The position numbers and the translations under genes are program-made. From positions 62,001-126,000 of the forward strand of contig JBGSIC010000018.1 of NCBI GenBank assembly GCA_041751875.1: 64,000 bases of DNA. The letters run 5' to 3'. Origin of the DNA: JBGSIC01 sp041751875. GTDB lineage: Bacteria; Bdellovibrionota; FAC87; UBA2466; JACKAF01. Position 1 is the first letter of the stretch. Each line of letters begins with the position of its first letter. Shown piece after piece: positions 41,357 to 49,629 of the stretch. The notes beneath the pieces were generated by a model. It ran no database searches. It saw only the letters and a program-made list of their open reading frames with translations, and was not told the DNA's origin.

Positions 41357-42346
41357 ATGGGAAAACGTGACATTCATGCTATTGCCCTCATGTCGGGCGG
41401 ACTAGACAGTACGCTCGCCGCCAAGATGGTGCTCGATCAAGGGGTTCGTGTGACCGGTTTGCATCTGGCCTCTCCGTTCGGGTGCTTAAATGACGTGCGA
41501 AAAAATGCGGAAACGATTGGCGTTCCTTTGATCATTAAGGACAAGGGCGAAGCCTACCTCGATCTCGTAAAGAGTCCCAAGTACGGTTACGGCAAGAACA
41601 TGAACCCGTGCGTGGACTGCCGCGTATTTATGTTCCAGCTCGGTGAGAAAATTTTGGAAGAAGAGAAAGCCCAGTTTCTGATTACGGGTGAAGTGCTCGG
41701 GCAAAGACCCATGTCCCAAACCCGAAGTTCCATCAATATAATAGATAGCGACAGCCAGATGGAGGGACGGGTGCTGCGTCCCCTGTGTGCGCAGCTGTTT
41801 AAACCTACGCTTGCTGAGCAAGAAGGATGGGTGGATCGTTCCCAGTTTATGCGGATCAACGGGCGTGGACGAAAAGAGCAAATTGCGCTCGCAGAAAAGT
41901 GGGGCATTGGTAATTTCGAGGCACCCGGCGGTGGGTGTCTCCTCACAGAAGCGCATTTTTCCGACCGGCTTCGCGACTTTTTTAGGCACGATGACAAGAC
42001 CGCCCGCTTAGAGCGAAGTGCTTTGTTGCGCTATGGCCGCCACTACCGTTTGTCTGAGAAAGTTCGACTCATTGTGGGTCGCAATGAAGAGGAAAACCGG
42101 GTATTAGAAGCCAGCTGGGAGAAGGTACAGGGGAGTTTTTTTAAGCCCAAATCTTTCGGGGGCGCGGTTGCCGTGGCCTTCGGAGACCTTGGGATAGAAG
42201 AGCGAACTCTTGTAGGAAGAATGTTAGTTCGGTATGGAAAAGGCGGCGACGGGGGAACCGTGGAACTGCGGTCTCAAGAAGGGGTTTCCACCTTCGAAGT
42301 TGCCGGCCCCATTGAGGAAGCAAAACTTATAGAGATGCGAATATGA
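41357..42346 (+). CDS. PP-loop (MnmA/ThiI-like) tRNA-modifying ATPase family protein
   Basis: A 329-residue protein with the PP-loop ALMSGGLDSTLAAKM at the N-terminus, the ATP-pyrophosphatase signature shared by tRNA thiolases (MnmA, ThiI, TtcA). Cys in NPCVDCRVFMFQLG (about 87-100) and in GGGCLL may serve as catalytic or sulfur-carrier residues. The C-terminal region (LLRYGRHYRLSEKVRLIVGR) resembles DUF814/NFACT-R, a combination found in thermophile and deltaproteobacterial proteins. tRNA thiolation is the likely role, not proven. It overlaps pyrF by 4 nt. Confidence 0.8.
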   Translation: MGKRDIHAIALMSGGLDSTLAAKMVLDQGVRVTGLHLASPFGCLNDVRKNAETIGVPLIIKDKGEAYLDLVKSPKYGYGKNMNPCVDCRVFMFQLGEKILEEEKAQFLITGEVLGQRPMSQTRSSINIIDSDSQMEGRVLRPLCAQLFKPTLAEQEGWVDRSQFMRINGRGRKEQIALAEKWGIGNFEAPGGGCLLTEAHFSDRLRDFFRHDDKTARLERSALLRYGRHYRLSEKVRLIVGRNEEENRVLEASWEKVQGSFFKPKSFGGAVAVAFGDLGIEERTLVGRMLVRYGKGGDGGTVELRSQEGVSTFEVAGPIEEAKLIEMRI

Positions 42347-43041
42347 AAGAAGCTTACGACAAAGTCATTGTAGCCCTCGACCACAAAAACCTAGACGACG
42401 CCAAACGTTTGGTGGAAGCCATCGAGGATAAAATCAACTGGTTCAAAGTGGGCCCGATTCTCTTTTTGCAAAGTGGCCCTGAGATTTTAAAATACCTGCG
42501 CAATAAAAATAAGCGCGTGTTCCTCGATTTGAAATTGCACGACATCCCTAATGTAGTGGCGACCACCACGCGCATGATTGCTGAAATGGGAGTGGATTAT
42601 CTAACCATCCATTGTTTGGGCGGACGGCAGATGCTCACCGAAGCCAGTCTGGCTTGCCGGGGAATGCCGATGAAACTTTTAGGCGTCACCTTTTTAACGA
42701 GCCACGAAGCAAAAGACTTCTCGCATCTAGGCTTAAAGGATGACAGCCAAACTTTGGTTCTCAATCTTCTTCAGCTCGCCGTGGAAACACGGCTTGCGGG
42801 AATTGTGTGTTCTCCGCATGAAATCAAACGCGTTCGTGAACAGGTTTTACCGGGTTTTATTTTAGTGACTCCTGGCATTCGGCTGGCCGATCAGGAAGTT
42901 TACCAAGACGATCAAAAGCGGGTGGCAACGCCCACGGAAGCCATTGAGTGGGGCGCAAACCATATTGTCGTCGGTCGTCCGATCACAGGATCCCCTGAAC
43001 CTCGCAAAGTGGTGGAAAATCTCTTTAAGGCAGCACATTAA
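42343..43041 (+). CDS. pyrF: Orotidine 5'-phosphate decarboxylase
   Basis: A 232-residue TIM-barrel enzyme that forms UMP in pyrimidine synthesis. The motifs are DHKNLDDAKRL, FLDLKLHDIPNVV (with the catalytic Asp-Lys-Asp set), FILVTPGIR and GANHIVVGRPIT. Length is right for a PyrF. The ATG overlaps the PP-loop gene stop (ATGA-like, 4 nt), and the RlmB-like gene starts 1 nt later, so the three are one operon. They do not share a pathway, which suggests housekeeping coexpression. Confidence 0.95.
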   Translation: MKEAYDKVIVALDHKNLDDAKRLVEAIEDKINWFKVGPILFLQSGPEILKYLRNKNKRVFLDLKLHDIPNVVATTTRMIAEMGVDYLTIHCLGGRQMLTEASLACRGMPMKLLGVTFLTSHEAKDFSHLGLKDDSQTLVLNLLQLAVETRLAGIVCSPHEIKRVREQVLPGFILVTPGIRLADQEVYQDDQKRVATPTEAIEWGANHIVVGRPITGSPEPRKVVENLFKAAH

Positions 43042-43042
43042 A

Positions 43043-43777
43043 GTGCCGCGCCCCGAACCAAATGATTTGGTTATTCAGTCGGCGGGCGCGATTGAACACA
43101 TTCTCAAATACCGGCCCGACCGCATTCAGCGTTTATTTCTTTCCAAGCATTCCATTCGGCTAAACCATATTGAAAGTCTTGCGCGCGAAAACGATGTGCA
43201 AATAGAGGCGTTCACAGGCCCCAAAGGGGAGAGTGATATCAAAGCGGAACTTCTTCCTTTTGAGTACACGCCCTGGGAAAAACTTCTGGAAGTGTGCGAG
43301 TCTTCAAGCCATTGCACGGTGGTGGTTCTGGATCACTTACAGGATCCTCAAAATCTGGGAGCGATTGTTCGCAGTGCGGACGCGCTTGGCGTGGCGGGAG
43401 TGATTTTACCGAAAGACCGGAGTGTTGCGGTATCGGCGGGCACCTACCATGCCTCTGTGGGCGCGGTGGAAACTCTCCCCATTTGTCGCGTGGTGAATAT
43501 CGGAACGGCAATGCGCGAGCTCAAACAGATGGGTTTTTGGATCGTAGGCGCCTCACTTTCGGAAAAAGCCACGCCTCCTTGGGAAATGCCTGACTTTGAA
43601 AAGGTGATTCTAGTAATGGGCGCAGAATATGAGGGCCTTGCCGAGCACACGGAAAAAAACTGTGACTGGCACGTACAGATTCCGCTTAGTGGGAAAATGC
43701 CCTCTCTCAATGTCAGCGCTTCGGCAGCTATTTTGATGTACGAATTGGCGCGAAGAAAGTGTTCAACTAAAGCCTAG
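43043..43777 (+). CDS. rlmB: RlmB/TrmH-type 23S rRNA 2'-O-methyltransferase
   Basis: A 244-residue SPOUT-fold enzyme from GTG 43043, preceded by AAGG 13 nt upstream. A longer frame reads back into pyrF and is unlikely. The SpoU motifs are VVLDHLQDPQNLGAIVRSAD, VILVMGAEYEGL and IPLSGKMPSLNVSASAAILMYE. An N-terminal substrate-binding domain (about 1-75) suggests RlmB, which methylates G2251 of 23S rRNA, but other TrmH-family targets are possible. It is convergent with the next gene, overlapping by 4 nt. Confidence 0.85.
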   Translation: MPRPEPNDLVIQSAGAIEHILKYRPDRIQRLFLSKHSIRLNHIESLARENDVQIEAFTGPKGESDIKAELLPFEYTPWEKLLEVCESSSHCTVVVLDHLQDPQNLGAIVRSADALGVAGVILPKDRSVAVSAGTYHASVGAVETLPICRVVNIGTAMRELKQMGFWIVGASLSEKATPPWEMPDFEKVILVMGAEYEGLAEHTEKNCDWHVQIPLSGKMPSLNVSASAAILMYELARRKCSTKA

Positions 43778-44130
43778 CCCGCCAGTCTCTGAAGCTCGGC
43801 TTCAGTATAGGACTGGTGAATGTTCTCTCCGTCGCTAAACTGAATCCAAATCGGGTAGTACGTTTCAGAGGCGGGACCCGCCACGGAAGGATCACTCACG
43901 CTTTTGACGATTCCCTCGCGCGGACTCAAGCGACGACCTTCGTGAATATAAACCCGTACCGGTTTGTTTTGATACCGCTCTCGCATGCGATCTCCCGCTG
44001 CGCGCTCCGCCACATTCTGCATACCCGGAACCATGTAACCCATGATGGTCGGGATACAGCCCCACTGCGCATTTGCCATACAGGGAAGGGTTAGAAAAAA
44101 AATTGCTAAACTACGGGCCAAAAACTTCAT
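43774..44130 (-). CDS. Small secreted protein of unknown function
   Basis: A 118-residue protein from ATG 44130, preceded by AGAGGTGG at 3 nt. A longer frame from 44175 has no ribosome site. The signal peptide is about MKFLARSLAIFFLTLPCMANA. The mature part contains one notable Cys (WGCIPT) and a strand-rich end (YYPIWIQFSDG). Function unknown. Its stop overlaps the convergent RlmB-like gene by 4 nt. Confidence 0.72.
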   Translation of the reverse strand: MKFLARSLAIFFLTLPCMANAQWGCIPTIMGYMVPGMQNVAERAAGDRMRERYQNKPVRVYIHEGRRLSPREGIVKSVSDPSVAGPASETYYPIWIQFSDGENIHQSYTEAELQRLAG

Positions 44131-44300
44131 TTCCACCTCTTTCCTTTGGGTATCGAAGACCGGACAGCCTGTCAAAGAGGCGTTCGGCTCTCAGCGCCCT
44201 ACATTGCCCTATGAACCGGTGTTACGAACAAGTCGCCTGGCAACATAGGGCAATTAAGACTTGCCGGGATAGTGATTTTTCAAATAGTTTAGCTTGTTAC

Positions 44301-44373
44301 GCCGATGTAGCTCAGTTGGTAGAGCAACTGATTTGTAATCAGTAGGTCGCGGGTTCGAGTCCCATCATCGGCT
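44301..44373 (+). tRNA. tRNA-Thr (anticodon TGT)
   Basis: The 7-bp acceptor GCCGATG pairs with CATCGGC, and the D arm (GCTC...GAGC), anticodon stem ACTGA/TCAGT and T arm (GCGGGTTCGAGTCCC) are complete. The loop TTTGTAA gives anticodon TGT. The 3' CCA is not encoded, so it must be added. It is 22 nt before tRNA-Tyr and probably cotranscribed with it. Confidence 0.95.
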
Positions 44374-44395
44374 TATTTTTAATTGTTCTCGATAC

Positions 44396-44477
44396 GGACA
44401 GGTACCCGAGTGGCCAAAGGGATCAGACTGTAAATCTGACGGCTCTGCCTTCGGAGGTTCGAATCCTCCCCTGTCCA
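44396..44477 (+). tRNA. tRNA-Tyr (anticodon GTA)
   Basis: The acceptor GGACAGG pairs with CCTGTCC, and the anticodon stem TCAGA/TCTGA encloses CTGTAAA with anticodon GTA. A long variable arm (GGCTCTGCCTTC region) makes it a class II tRNA, as expected for Tyr. The 3' CCA is not encoded. It follows tRNA-Thr at 22 nt. Confidence 0.95.
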
Positions 44478-44572
44478 TTTTCCTTCGTTGTCGGCGCTTC
44501 CTTCTCCGTTCCAGAGTCGCTAAATCATTCAAAAAATCGCCACAAAAAGACGATAGGTCTATTAGCGGAACT

Positions 44573-45559
44573 ATGCATTCGACGACCTACAAAGCGATAG
44601 CCTCGCAGTTGAACTTTCAGCCCCGGTTGAGAGCTAATCTCTTGATCTTGCTTTGGGATATGGCGCTGCTGTACGCAGCGCATCGACTCATTGACGCGGG
44701 CAGGTGGCATTTCAGCGCGCTAGCGGTGGCTATCCTTGCGATCGTGGCAATGAATGGATTTGGGCTGATGCATGAGGGCGCGCACCGAACTCTTAGCAGG
44801 AACCGATGGCTGAACTTTTTGCTCGCTCATATTGGGGGAGCGCTTTCGTGGCTCCCGCCAATTCCCTATCAACAAGGACATCTGGAACATCATCGTTGGG
44901 CAGGAAACCGTAAGCACGACCCTGTCATCAATCGGCTCTACGATATTTGTGAGCGGCCGGGGTTTCTGCGCTCCTTCCTCAAGGTGTGTTGGGGACTGTG
45001 GGTTCCGGTTATTGCATTCGGTCAGCTATTGGTTTTATGGACGTATCCTGTCTCCCAATTTGTGATTCGTCCCGCTTCACGCGATCGAAAAAAAGCGATT
45101 CAAGGACTTTTTTCCGAAGCCGTTACGGTTTGTTTGTGGGTGGCTATCCTTAAGCTTGGCGCGTTTGATTTGATGCACTTGGGCTGCGCCCTCTACTTCT
45201 ATTTACTACTTACAGAAACCTTAAGTTTTCCTCATCATCATGGGATGGCTACACTTTCGCACGATCACCGCTGGGGCGCGCAGGATCAACACCAGGTCAC
45301 TCGCAGCTGCTACTTCCCAAAAGGCGTGAGTGAACTTCTGTGCCTTAATTTTAATTTTCACGTCGAGCATCACCTTTTTCCCACGCTTCCCTGGTGGCGC
45401 CTGCGCGAGGCGCGCACCCGGATTAGAGAAGCGCTAAAAGAGGAATACACGGAATGTATCGGCTTCGGGTGGGATCGAGAAAATCGCAAGAAGGACGGCC
45501 CCTCCGCCATTCTGGGGGCTAACCTTTCTCCTCCCTCGACCAAGTCCTCCGCTGCGTAG
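44573..45559 (+). CDS. Fatty acid desaturase family protein
   Basis: A 328-residue membrane di-iron enzyme. The histidine boxes are H67EGAH71, H103LEHH107, HHHG (H221-H223) and H263VEHH267, in the right order and spacing. Four hydrophobic segments lie between them. Such enzymes desaturate or hydroxylate acyl chains or carotenoids, using oxygen and a ferredoxin or cytochrome donor. The family is clear, the substrate is not. It follows the two tRNAs at 95 nt. Confidence 0.88.
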   Translation: MHSTTYKAIASQLNFQPRLRANLLILLWDMALLYAAHRLIDAGRWHFSALAVAILAIVAMNGFGLMHEGAHRTLSRNRWLNFLLAHIGGALSWLPPIPYQQGHLEHHRWAGNRKHDPVINRLYDICERPGFLRSFLKVCWGLWVPVIAFGQLLVLWTYPVSQFVIRPASRDRKKAIQGLFSEAVTVCLWVAILKLGAFDLMHLGCALYFYLLLTETLSFPHHHGMATLSHDHRWGAQDQHQVTRSCYFPKGVSELLCLNFNFHVEHHLFPTLPWWRLREARTRIREALKEEYTECIGFGWDRENRKKDGPSAILGANLSPPSTKSSAA

Positions 45560-45674
45560 CTTGGGATTTCCACGAACATTAAGTCGAATTGACACCAAAA
45601 ATTTCGTTCTCTATCGTTAGTTCGAGCGCAATCACCTTGGCATTTTTTTCTACGAAAAGTTGCATGGGAGCAAT

Positions 45675-46355
45675 ATGAGAACCATTTTCTCTTTTTTCCT
45701 TTTTGGTACCGTTTTTCTTTCCGGATGTTCGTTCGCTTTGACCGACTCCGAACGGATGGCGGACGACGCTGTCAAAGATTACGAATTGCGTTTGGTTCAA
45801 GCGAAAGCAGACGCTTCTCTGCGCGAGCAACTCAAAGAAACCGAAAATCTCGCGACTGAAGTACCCCGTAGTCAAGGGGAGGGCTGCTTTGATAAATGCA
45901 TGAACGCTTGCGCGGGAAGTGGAGCGGCAGGAACGCCCTGCTGGGATAAATGTGTTGCCGACGGCTACGGCCTTTCTACCTGTGTCGGTACCTGCGGAGT
46001 AACGACTAGCGCTTCGTCTGAAGCGTGTTGGAACAAATGCAATAACGATCGTTATGGTTTATCGACTTGCGTGAGTTCTTGTGGCGTTTCCACTTCGGTG
46101 GGATCGCAAGCTTGCTGGGATAAATGCCAAAGCGACGGGTATGGGCTTTCAACATGTTCGGGCTATTGTGGCATTTCGACCGGCGCCGGAGCAGAAGCGT
46201 GCTGGAATAGGTGCGCCGCTGAAGGTTTCGGGCTAAGTACCTGCGTTGGCTCGTGCGGTGTAACCACTCAGCAAGGGAAGAACAAATGCTGGGAGAAGTG
46301 CCAGAAGGAAGGTTTTGGTCTTTCCACGTGTCAGGGGACCTGCGGGGCACGGTAA
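45675..46355 (+). CDS. Lipoprotein with five 29-residue cysteine repeats
   Basis: A 226-residue protein from ATG 45675 (GGGAG 6 nt upstream), with signal peptide and lipobox LSGC (Cys18). A charged helix (about 25-60) leads to five tandem repeats at 89-117, 118-146, 147-175, 176-204 and a truncated 205-226. Each repeat has the pattern Cx3C-x9-Cx3C, for example C89WDKC93 then C103VGTC107, and carries DGYGLSTC and CGVTT. A degenerate half-repeat (C71FDKC75) comes first. Disulfide-linked helical hairpins on the cell surface are the likely structure. I know no family with this exact repeat. It lies just upstream of the exported methyltransferase gene. Confidence 0.9.
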   Translation: MRTIFSFFLFGTVFLSGCSFALTDSERMADDAVKDYELRLVQAKADASLREQLKETENLATEVPRSQGEGCFDKCMNACAGSGAAGTPCWDKCVADGYGLSTCVGTCGVTTSASSEACWNKCNNDRYGLSTCVSSCGVSTSVGSQACWDKCQSDGYGLSTCSGYCGISTGAGAEACWNRCAAEGFGLSTCVGSCGVTTQQGKNKCWEKCQKEGFGLSTCQGTCGAR

Positions 46356-46451
46356 ATTCACTGCCCTGTATTCGTACTGAACACGGGAACAATTGAGCAC
46401 GCCGATTGCAAAGTCTTATCCCTAGCCTTGATGAAGGCGACGGAGATGGTA

Positions 46452-47360
46452 ATGGGCTTTGCATGGGGACACATTTTGTCTTTTTTTCTGGTCGCAGGGA
46501 TGGCTTTTGCCAATCCGGACGCACAGAAATCGTGCGCACAGAAATACCCTGCGCTCACCGAAGATCCGCTTACCGATGACCTAAAAGCTTTTGATACCGA
46601 CATTTACGGGGGAAAGGCCTACGAGCGCGGCGTGATGGGCTATGGGGATCCCGTTAAAGGCGGTGGCTGGTGGGGCGTGCAACTGCGCTCTCAAGAAATT
46701 GTACGTGAAGAATTGATTCGCCTAGAAGCAGCCGGCCGACAAAGAGTGGAAATTTTAGATATTGGAAGTGGCCCTGGTTTTACGCTGGATCGGATGAAAC
46801 ATGTGGCTTCTGACTGTTGCACAATGGAAGTGCGGGCTCAGGGACTCGAATACAACGACAAGATGGTCGACTACTCGCGCGAGCGCTACGGGGTGATGGT
46901 ACGCCAGGGGGACATGCATAAAATTGCAGGTATGTACCGGCACCGGCACTTCGATATCATCCATGCGCAGAGTGTGCTTTGGATTTCTCCTAAACCTTGG
47001 GAAGTGGTAGGGCAAATCTCCGAGGTGCAAAAGCCGGGGGGGATTGTCACTTTTACTTGGATGGTCCACCGAGATAATCACAATGGTTACGATAATTATG
47101 TGTCTTGGTTTTCCGCGTTTTCGAAATCCCTTGATGTGGCAGTTGCTCAAGGCAGGATGACAGCAGAGGAAGCCGCCAATGCGAAAGAGGCCAACTCTAA
47201 ATTGGTATTGGGGAATAACTTGACCTCACCCCGTGATCCCGACGAAATCCGCTCCTTACTTCAAGTCAATGGTTACAAGCTTGAAGCCCAGTATCCCCAA
47301 TACCTCGATGAGCACGGTCAGCCTTTTTTCTTTCAATACGTTTTTCGCAAAAAACCGTAG
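46452..47360 (+). CDS. Methyltransferase-like protein with signal peptide
   Basis: A 302-residue protein from ATG 46452, preceded by GGAG at 6 nt. Upstream in-frame ATGs at 46431 and 46446 lack such a site. Residues 1-20 (MGFAWGHILSFFLVAGMAFA) look like a Sec signal with cleavage before NPDAQ. The rest has a class I SAM fold: VEILDIGSGPGFTL (motif I), AQGLEYNDKMVDY and FDIIHAQSVLW (motif IV). SAM is not normally available in the periplasm, so either the protein is not exported or it uses another cofactor. Function is unknown. Confidence 0.82.
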   Translation: MGFAWGHILSFFLVAGMAFANPDAQKSCAQKYPALTEDPLTDDLKAFDTDIYGGKAYERGVMGYGDPVKGGGWWGVQLRSQEIVREELIRLEAAGRQRVEILDIGSGPGFTLDRMKHVASDCCTMEVRAQGLEYNDKMVDYSRERYGVMVRQGDMHKIAGMYRHRHFDIIHAQSVLWISPKPWEVVGQISEVQKPGGIVTFTWMVHRDNHNGYDNYVSWFSAFSKSLDVAVAQGRMTAEEAANAKEANSKLVLGNNLTSPRDPDEIRSLLQVNGYKLEAQYPQYLDEHGQPFFFQYVFRKKP

Positions 47361-47362
47361 TC

Positions 47363-47397
47363 AAAAAAAAGGGCCTAGGCCTTTCGGCCTAAGCCCC
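47363..47397 (-). terminator. Rho-independent terminator of the lipoprotein gene at 47420
   Basis: On the minus strand GGGCTTAGGCC pairs with GGCCTAGGCCC across the loop GAAA (one bulged or mismatched position), followed by eight T. The A-run on the plus strand (47363-47370) marks the T tract. It lies 23 nt beyond the stop of the minus-strand lipoprotein gene. Confidence 0.8.
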
Positions 47398-47419
47398 TTC
47401 AAAAAGCAAAGTCAGACTT

Positions 47420-48487
47420 TTAGTTGTCTGCTTTTTCCATTTTCATACGTTCGAACAGCATTTCGTTAACGGTCTTCCACTGAGCAAGTACCGCTTTCTT
47501 ATACTTCTGAGCGTCCGCTTGAACGGCGTAGGTGTTGCTGTCATGCGTGGTCGCGGTATTGCCACCGAGAGCCAATACTTTGCCCATGGCAGACATCACA
47601 CCGCGAGTTTTGTCGGTCGATGTCGTAGCTTCTACGAGTTTGCCGTACGGTTCTGCCGAAGCGACGGGTTTCGTTAGCTTGATGTATCCCATGGTCCAAC
47701 TTTCACCCATTCGAATCTGAGTATAAGGGGTGAATCGAATCGACTGCTTCGCTGATAGCTCCGCGCTGTTAACGTTACCTTCCGAGCTAATTTCGGCAAA
47801 GCCGATGTCGTAAACGGGTTGCATGCGAATGGCTTCCAGTTTGTCCGACGCGCGAATCGCGACATCATTCATTGTGGTGCCAAAAGCCGAAAAACCGCCC
47901 GTAGCTGCGCCAATATCCACTCCCGGCATTTCAACCTTCATTCCCGTAGGCGCGTAGGCGACAACGGCATCGTCAATTTTGTGGGGGGAAGCCTTCATTT
48001 TATCCCCTGAAGTGTATGTCTTGTATTCAGGGAATAGTTCGGCCAATTGTTTGGGTTCGATGACTTCGTAGCCTTGAGCCTTAAGGTCAGCGATAAACTC
48101 CTTGTACATCGAGTCCGTAATTTGCTGAAACACGCTTTGGTCGACTGAAAGGTTTACCTTCTGGCTGACTTTAGCTTCTTGTCGCCCACCGCCCAGTCCA
48201 CTCAAGGCATGACCGGTTTCCGCCGATCCTCTCGCCTGCGTATGGAAGTAAACTTTGAAGTCCGGAACGATCACTTTTTTTGATTCCGTCAGAACTCCCG
48301 ATTTTGAAACATCGGTATAGTCTTTGGTTACGTCTGTTTTGTTTGCGGCATATTTGGCAGCATCAAATTTTTTGGCTTCTGCTGCAGCGCCGACGCCCCC
48401 ACCGTTACTTTTGATAATACCCAGGCCAGAGCAGCCTACGATAAAGGCCGTGACTAGCACGACTGAACCTAACAATAGTCTTTTCAT
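47420..48487 (-). CDS. Putative lipoprotein of unknown function
   Basis: A 355-residue protein with the signal MKRLLLGSVVLVTAFIVGC and lipobox Cys19. The mature part is mostly polar and beta-rich: KVYFHTQARGS, KVNLSVDQS, YEVIEPKQLAELFPEYKTY. It has glycine-containing turns and a C-terminal helix. No domain is recognised. It is monocistronic with its own terminator, and an AGGA-like site precedes the ATG (tcgaggaaaattc). Confidence 0.72.
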   Translation of the reverse strand: MKRLLLGSVVLVTAFIVGCSGLGIIKSNGGGVGAAAEAKKFDAAKYAANKTDVTKDYTDVSKSGVLTESKKVIVPDFKVYFHTQARGSAETGHALSGLGGGRQEAKVSQKVNLSVDQSVFQQITDSMYKEFIADLKAQGYEVIEPKQLAELFPEYKTYTSGDKMKASPHKIDDAVVAYAPTGMKVEMPGVDIGAATGGFSAFGTTMNDVAIRASDKLEAIRMQPVYDIGFAEISSEGNVNSAELSAKQSIRFTPYTQIRMGESWTMGYIKLTKPVASAEPYGKLVEATTSTDKTRGVMSAMGKVLALGGNTATTHDSNTYAVQADAQKYKKAVLAQWKTVNEMLFERMKMEKADN

Positions 48488-49005
48488 GAATTTTCCTCGA
48501 CGTTTGATTAAGTGTCCTCAGTGAACACCTACAGCTGTTCTCGTCGGCGAGATGCCTGAAATCATTGAAAGTGTCTGGGCTTCGTTAGTGCGGCGCGGAA
48601 TCGTGCGAGAATGATAAGGGGTTTATGAGCGGCAAAGTAAGAGTGCTCGCCGCACGGGCCAAAAAAGTTGAAAAAGGGGGAAGTTTATTCCGCATTGGCA
48701 TGAGGGGGGCTCACTTTCTGTATGGTTCGCTCATACCTATTAGCAACAGCGTGATTCTCTTTCCCTACAGCGTTGGGTGGATGGCTTATCACTTTTTTCC
48801 TTCCAGCACGAAAAAATGCGCTAACTTTGCCCAATTTTGCATCAGATTGAAACAAAACAGCGCAGAATCTAGCTGGGTAGCGACTTCAATTCAGATCGCG
48901 AAAGTTTTTGTCCTGGCCCGCGTGTTGCAACGAATCAAGTGCCAGGCTTTGAAAACCATCTGGTGTGAGGACGTGACTCACAAAAAATTTATAGGAGAAT
49001 TGCAG
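48488..49005. other. 518-bp intergenic region before the KGG-repeat gene
   Basis: An open frame runs through much of it from ATG 48625 into the KGG gene, but the residues before the KGG part are unlike any protein and there is no ribosome site, so I do not call it coding. Promoter elements for the two divergent genes should lie here. I see no clear sigma-70 match. Confidence 0.4.
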
Positions 49006-49392
49006 ATGCCCAATCGAATTGACCAAAATACCCAACGCAAAGATGTCGAAGGAAAGCGAACACGCACTTCCAACCGGGGATTTGCCTCGATGGACCGGAC
49101 GATGCAACGTGAAATTGCCAGTCGTGGTGGTCGCGCGGCCCACGCGAGGGGAGCCGCTCATGAATTTACTTCAGAAGAAGCGCGAGAAGCCGGACGTCGG
49201 GGCGGACGCGCGTCGAGTATGAGTCAGGGACGTGGTCAAAACGGCCGCTTCGCAGGACGTTTGAAAAGTGTTGGTACTCAGGAGAACGATCAGAAACACC
49301 TCTCCCAAGACGCCGCAGAAAACGCTTCTTACTATGATGAAGCGCCTAGCAGGCTTCCCCAAGAGGATGACCGCTACGGCCGTGCCAGTTAA
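49006..49392 (+). CDS. KGG-motif stress-induced protein (YciG/GsiB-like)
   Basis: A 128-residue hydrophilic protein from ATG 49006, preceded by AGGAG 9 nt upstream. The repeat GFASMDRTMQREIASRGGRA and then AREAGRRGGRASS match the stress-induced KGG motif: one complete and one partial unit, with RGG in place of KGG. The flanks are Asn/Gln/Arg-rich and probably disordered. Related proteins rise in stationary phase, starvation or desiccation, but their molecular action is unclear. It is followed by a strong terminator. Confidence 0.88.
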   Translation: MPNRIDQNTQRKDVEGKRTRTSNRGFASMDRTMQREIASRGGRAAHARGAAHEFTSEEAREAGRRGGRASSMSQGRGQNGRFAGRLKSVGTQENDQKHLSQDAAENASYYDEAPSRLPQEDDRYGRAS

Positions 49393-49408
49393 CAAGCCTA
49401 TTTGTTAG

Positions 49409-49436
49409 GGAGCCGGTCAAGGCCGGCTCCTTTTTT
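49409..49436 (+). terminator. Rho-independent terminator of the KGG gene
   Basis: GGAGCCGG (49409-49416) pairs with CCGGCTCC (49423-49430) across TCAAGG, followed by six T. A perfect 8-bp GC-rich stem 17 nt after the stop codon. Confidence 0.9.
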
Positions 49437-49629
49437 AAAAAGTCATCTCGGGGGTTGCATGATGCGCCTTATCATTTTAGGGTTAACTCTCCCTGCAACG
49501 GAATAGGCACCGTTTGATTTGGCGGGGAATGAACCTGAACCACCAGCGGATACGAATTCGGCAACACACTGGTCGCTCAGGGCTGACAAAGGCAACGTTA
49601 GGGTAGTGTTTTCAGGTGATGGGGGTTTC

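Noticed and set aside
45939..46355. Regular DNA repeats that might be a CRISPR-like array
   Set aside because: The periodicity of 87 nt comes from protein repeats in one continuous reading frame. Bases vary at third positions and there are no unique spacers.
48625..49005. N-terminal extension of the KGG gene from ATG 48625
   Set aside because: The extra 127 residues have no coding character and no ribosome site. ATG 49006 with AGGAG begins right before the conserved KGG unit.
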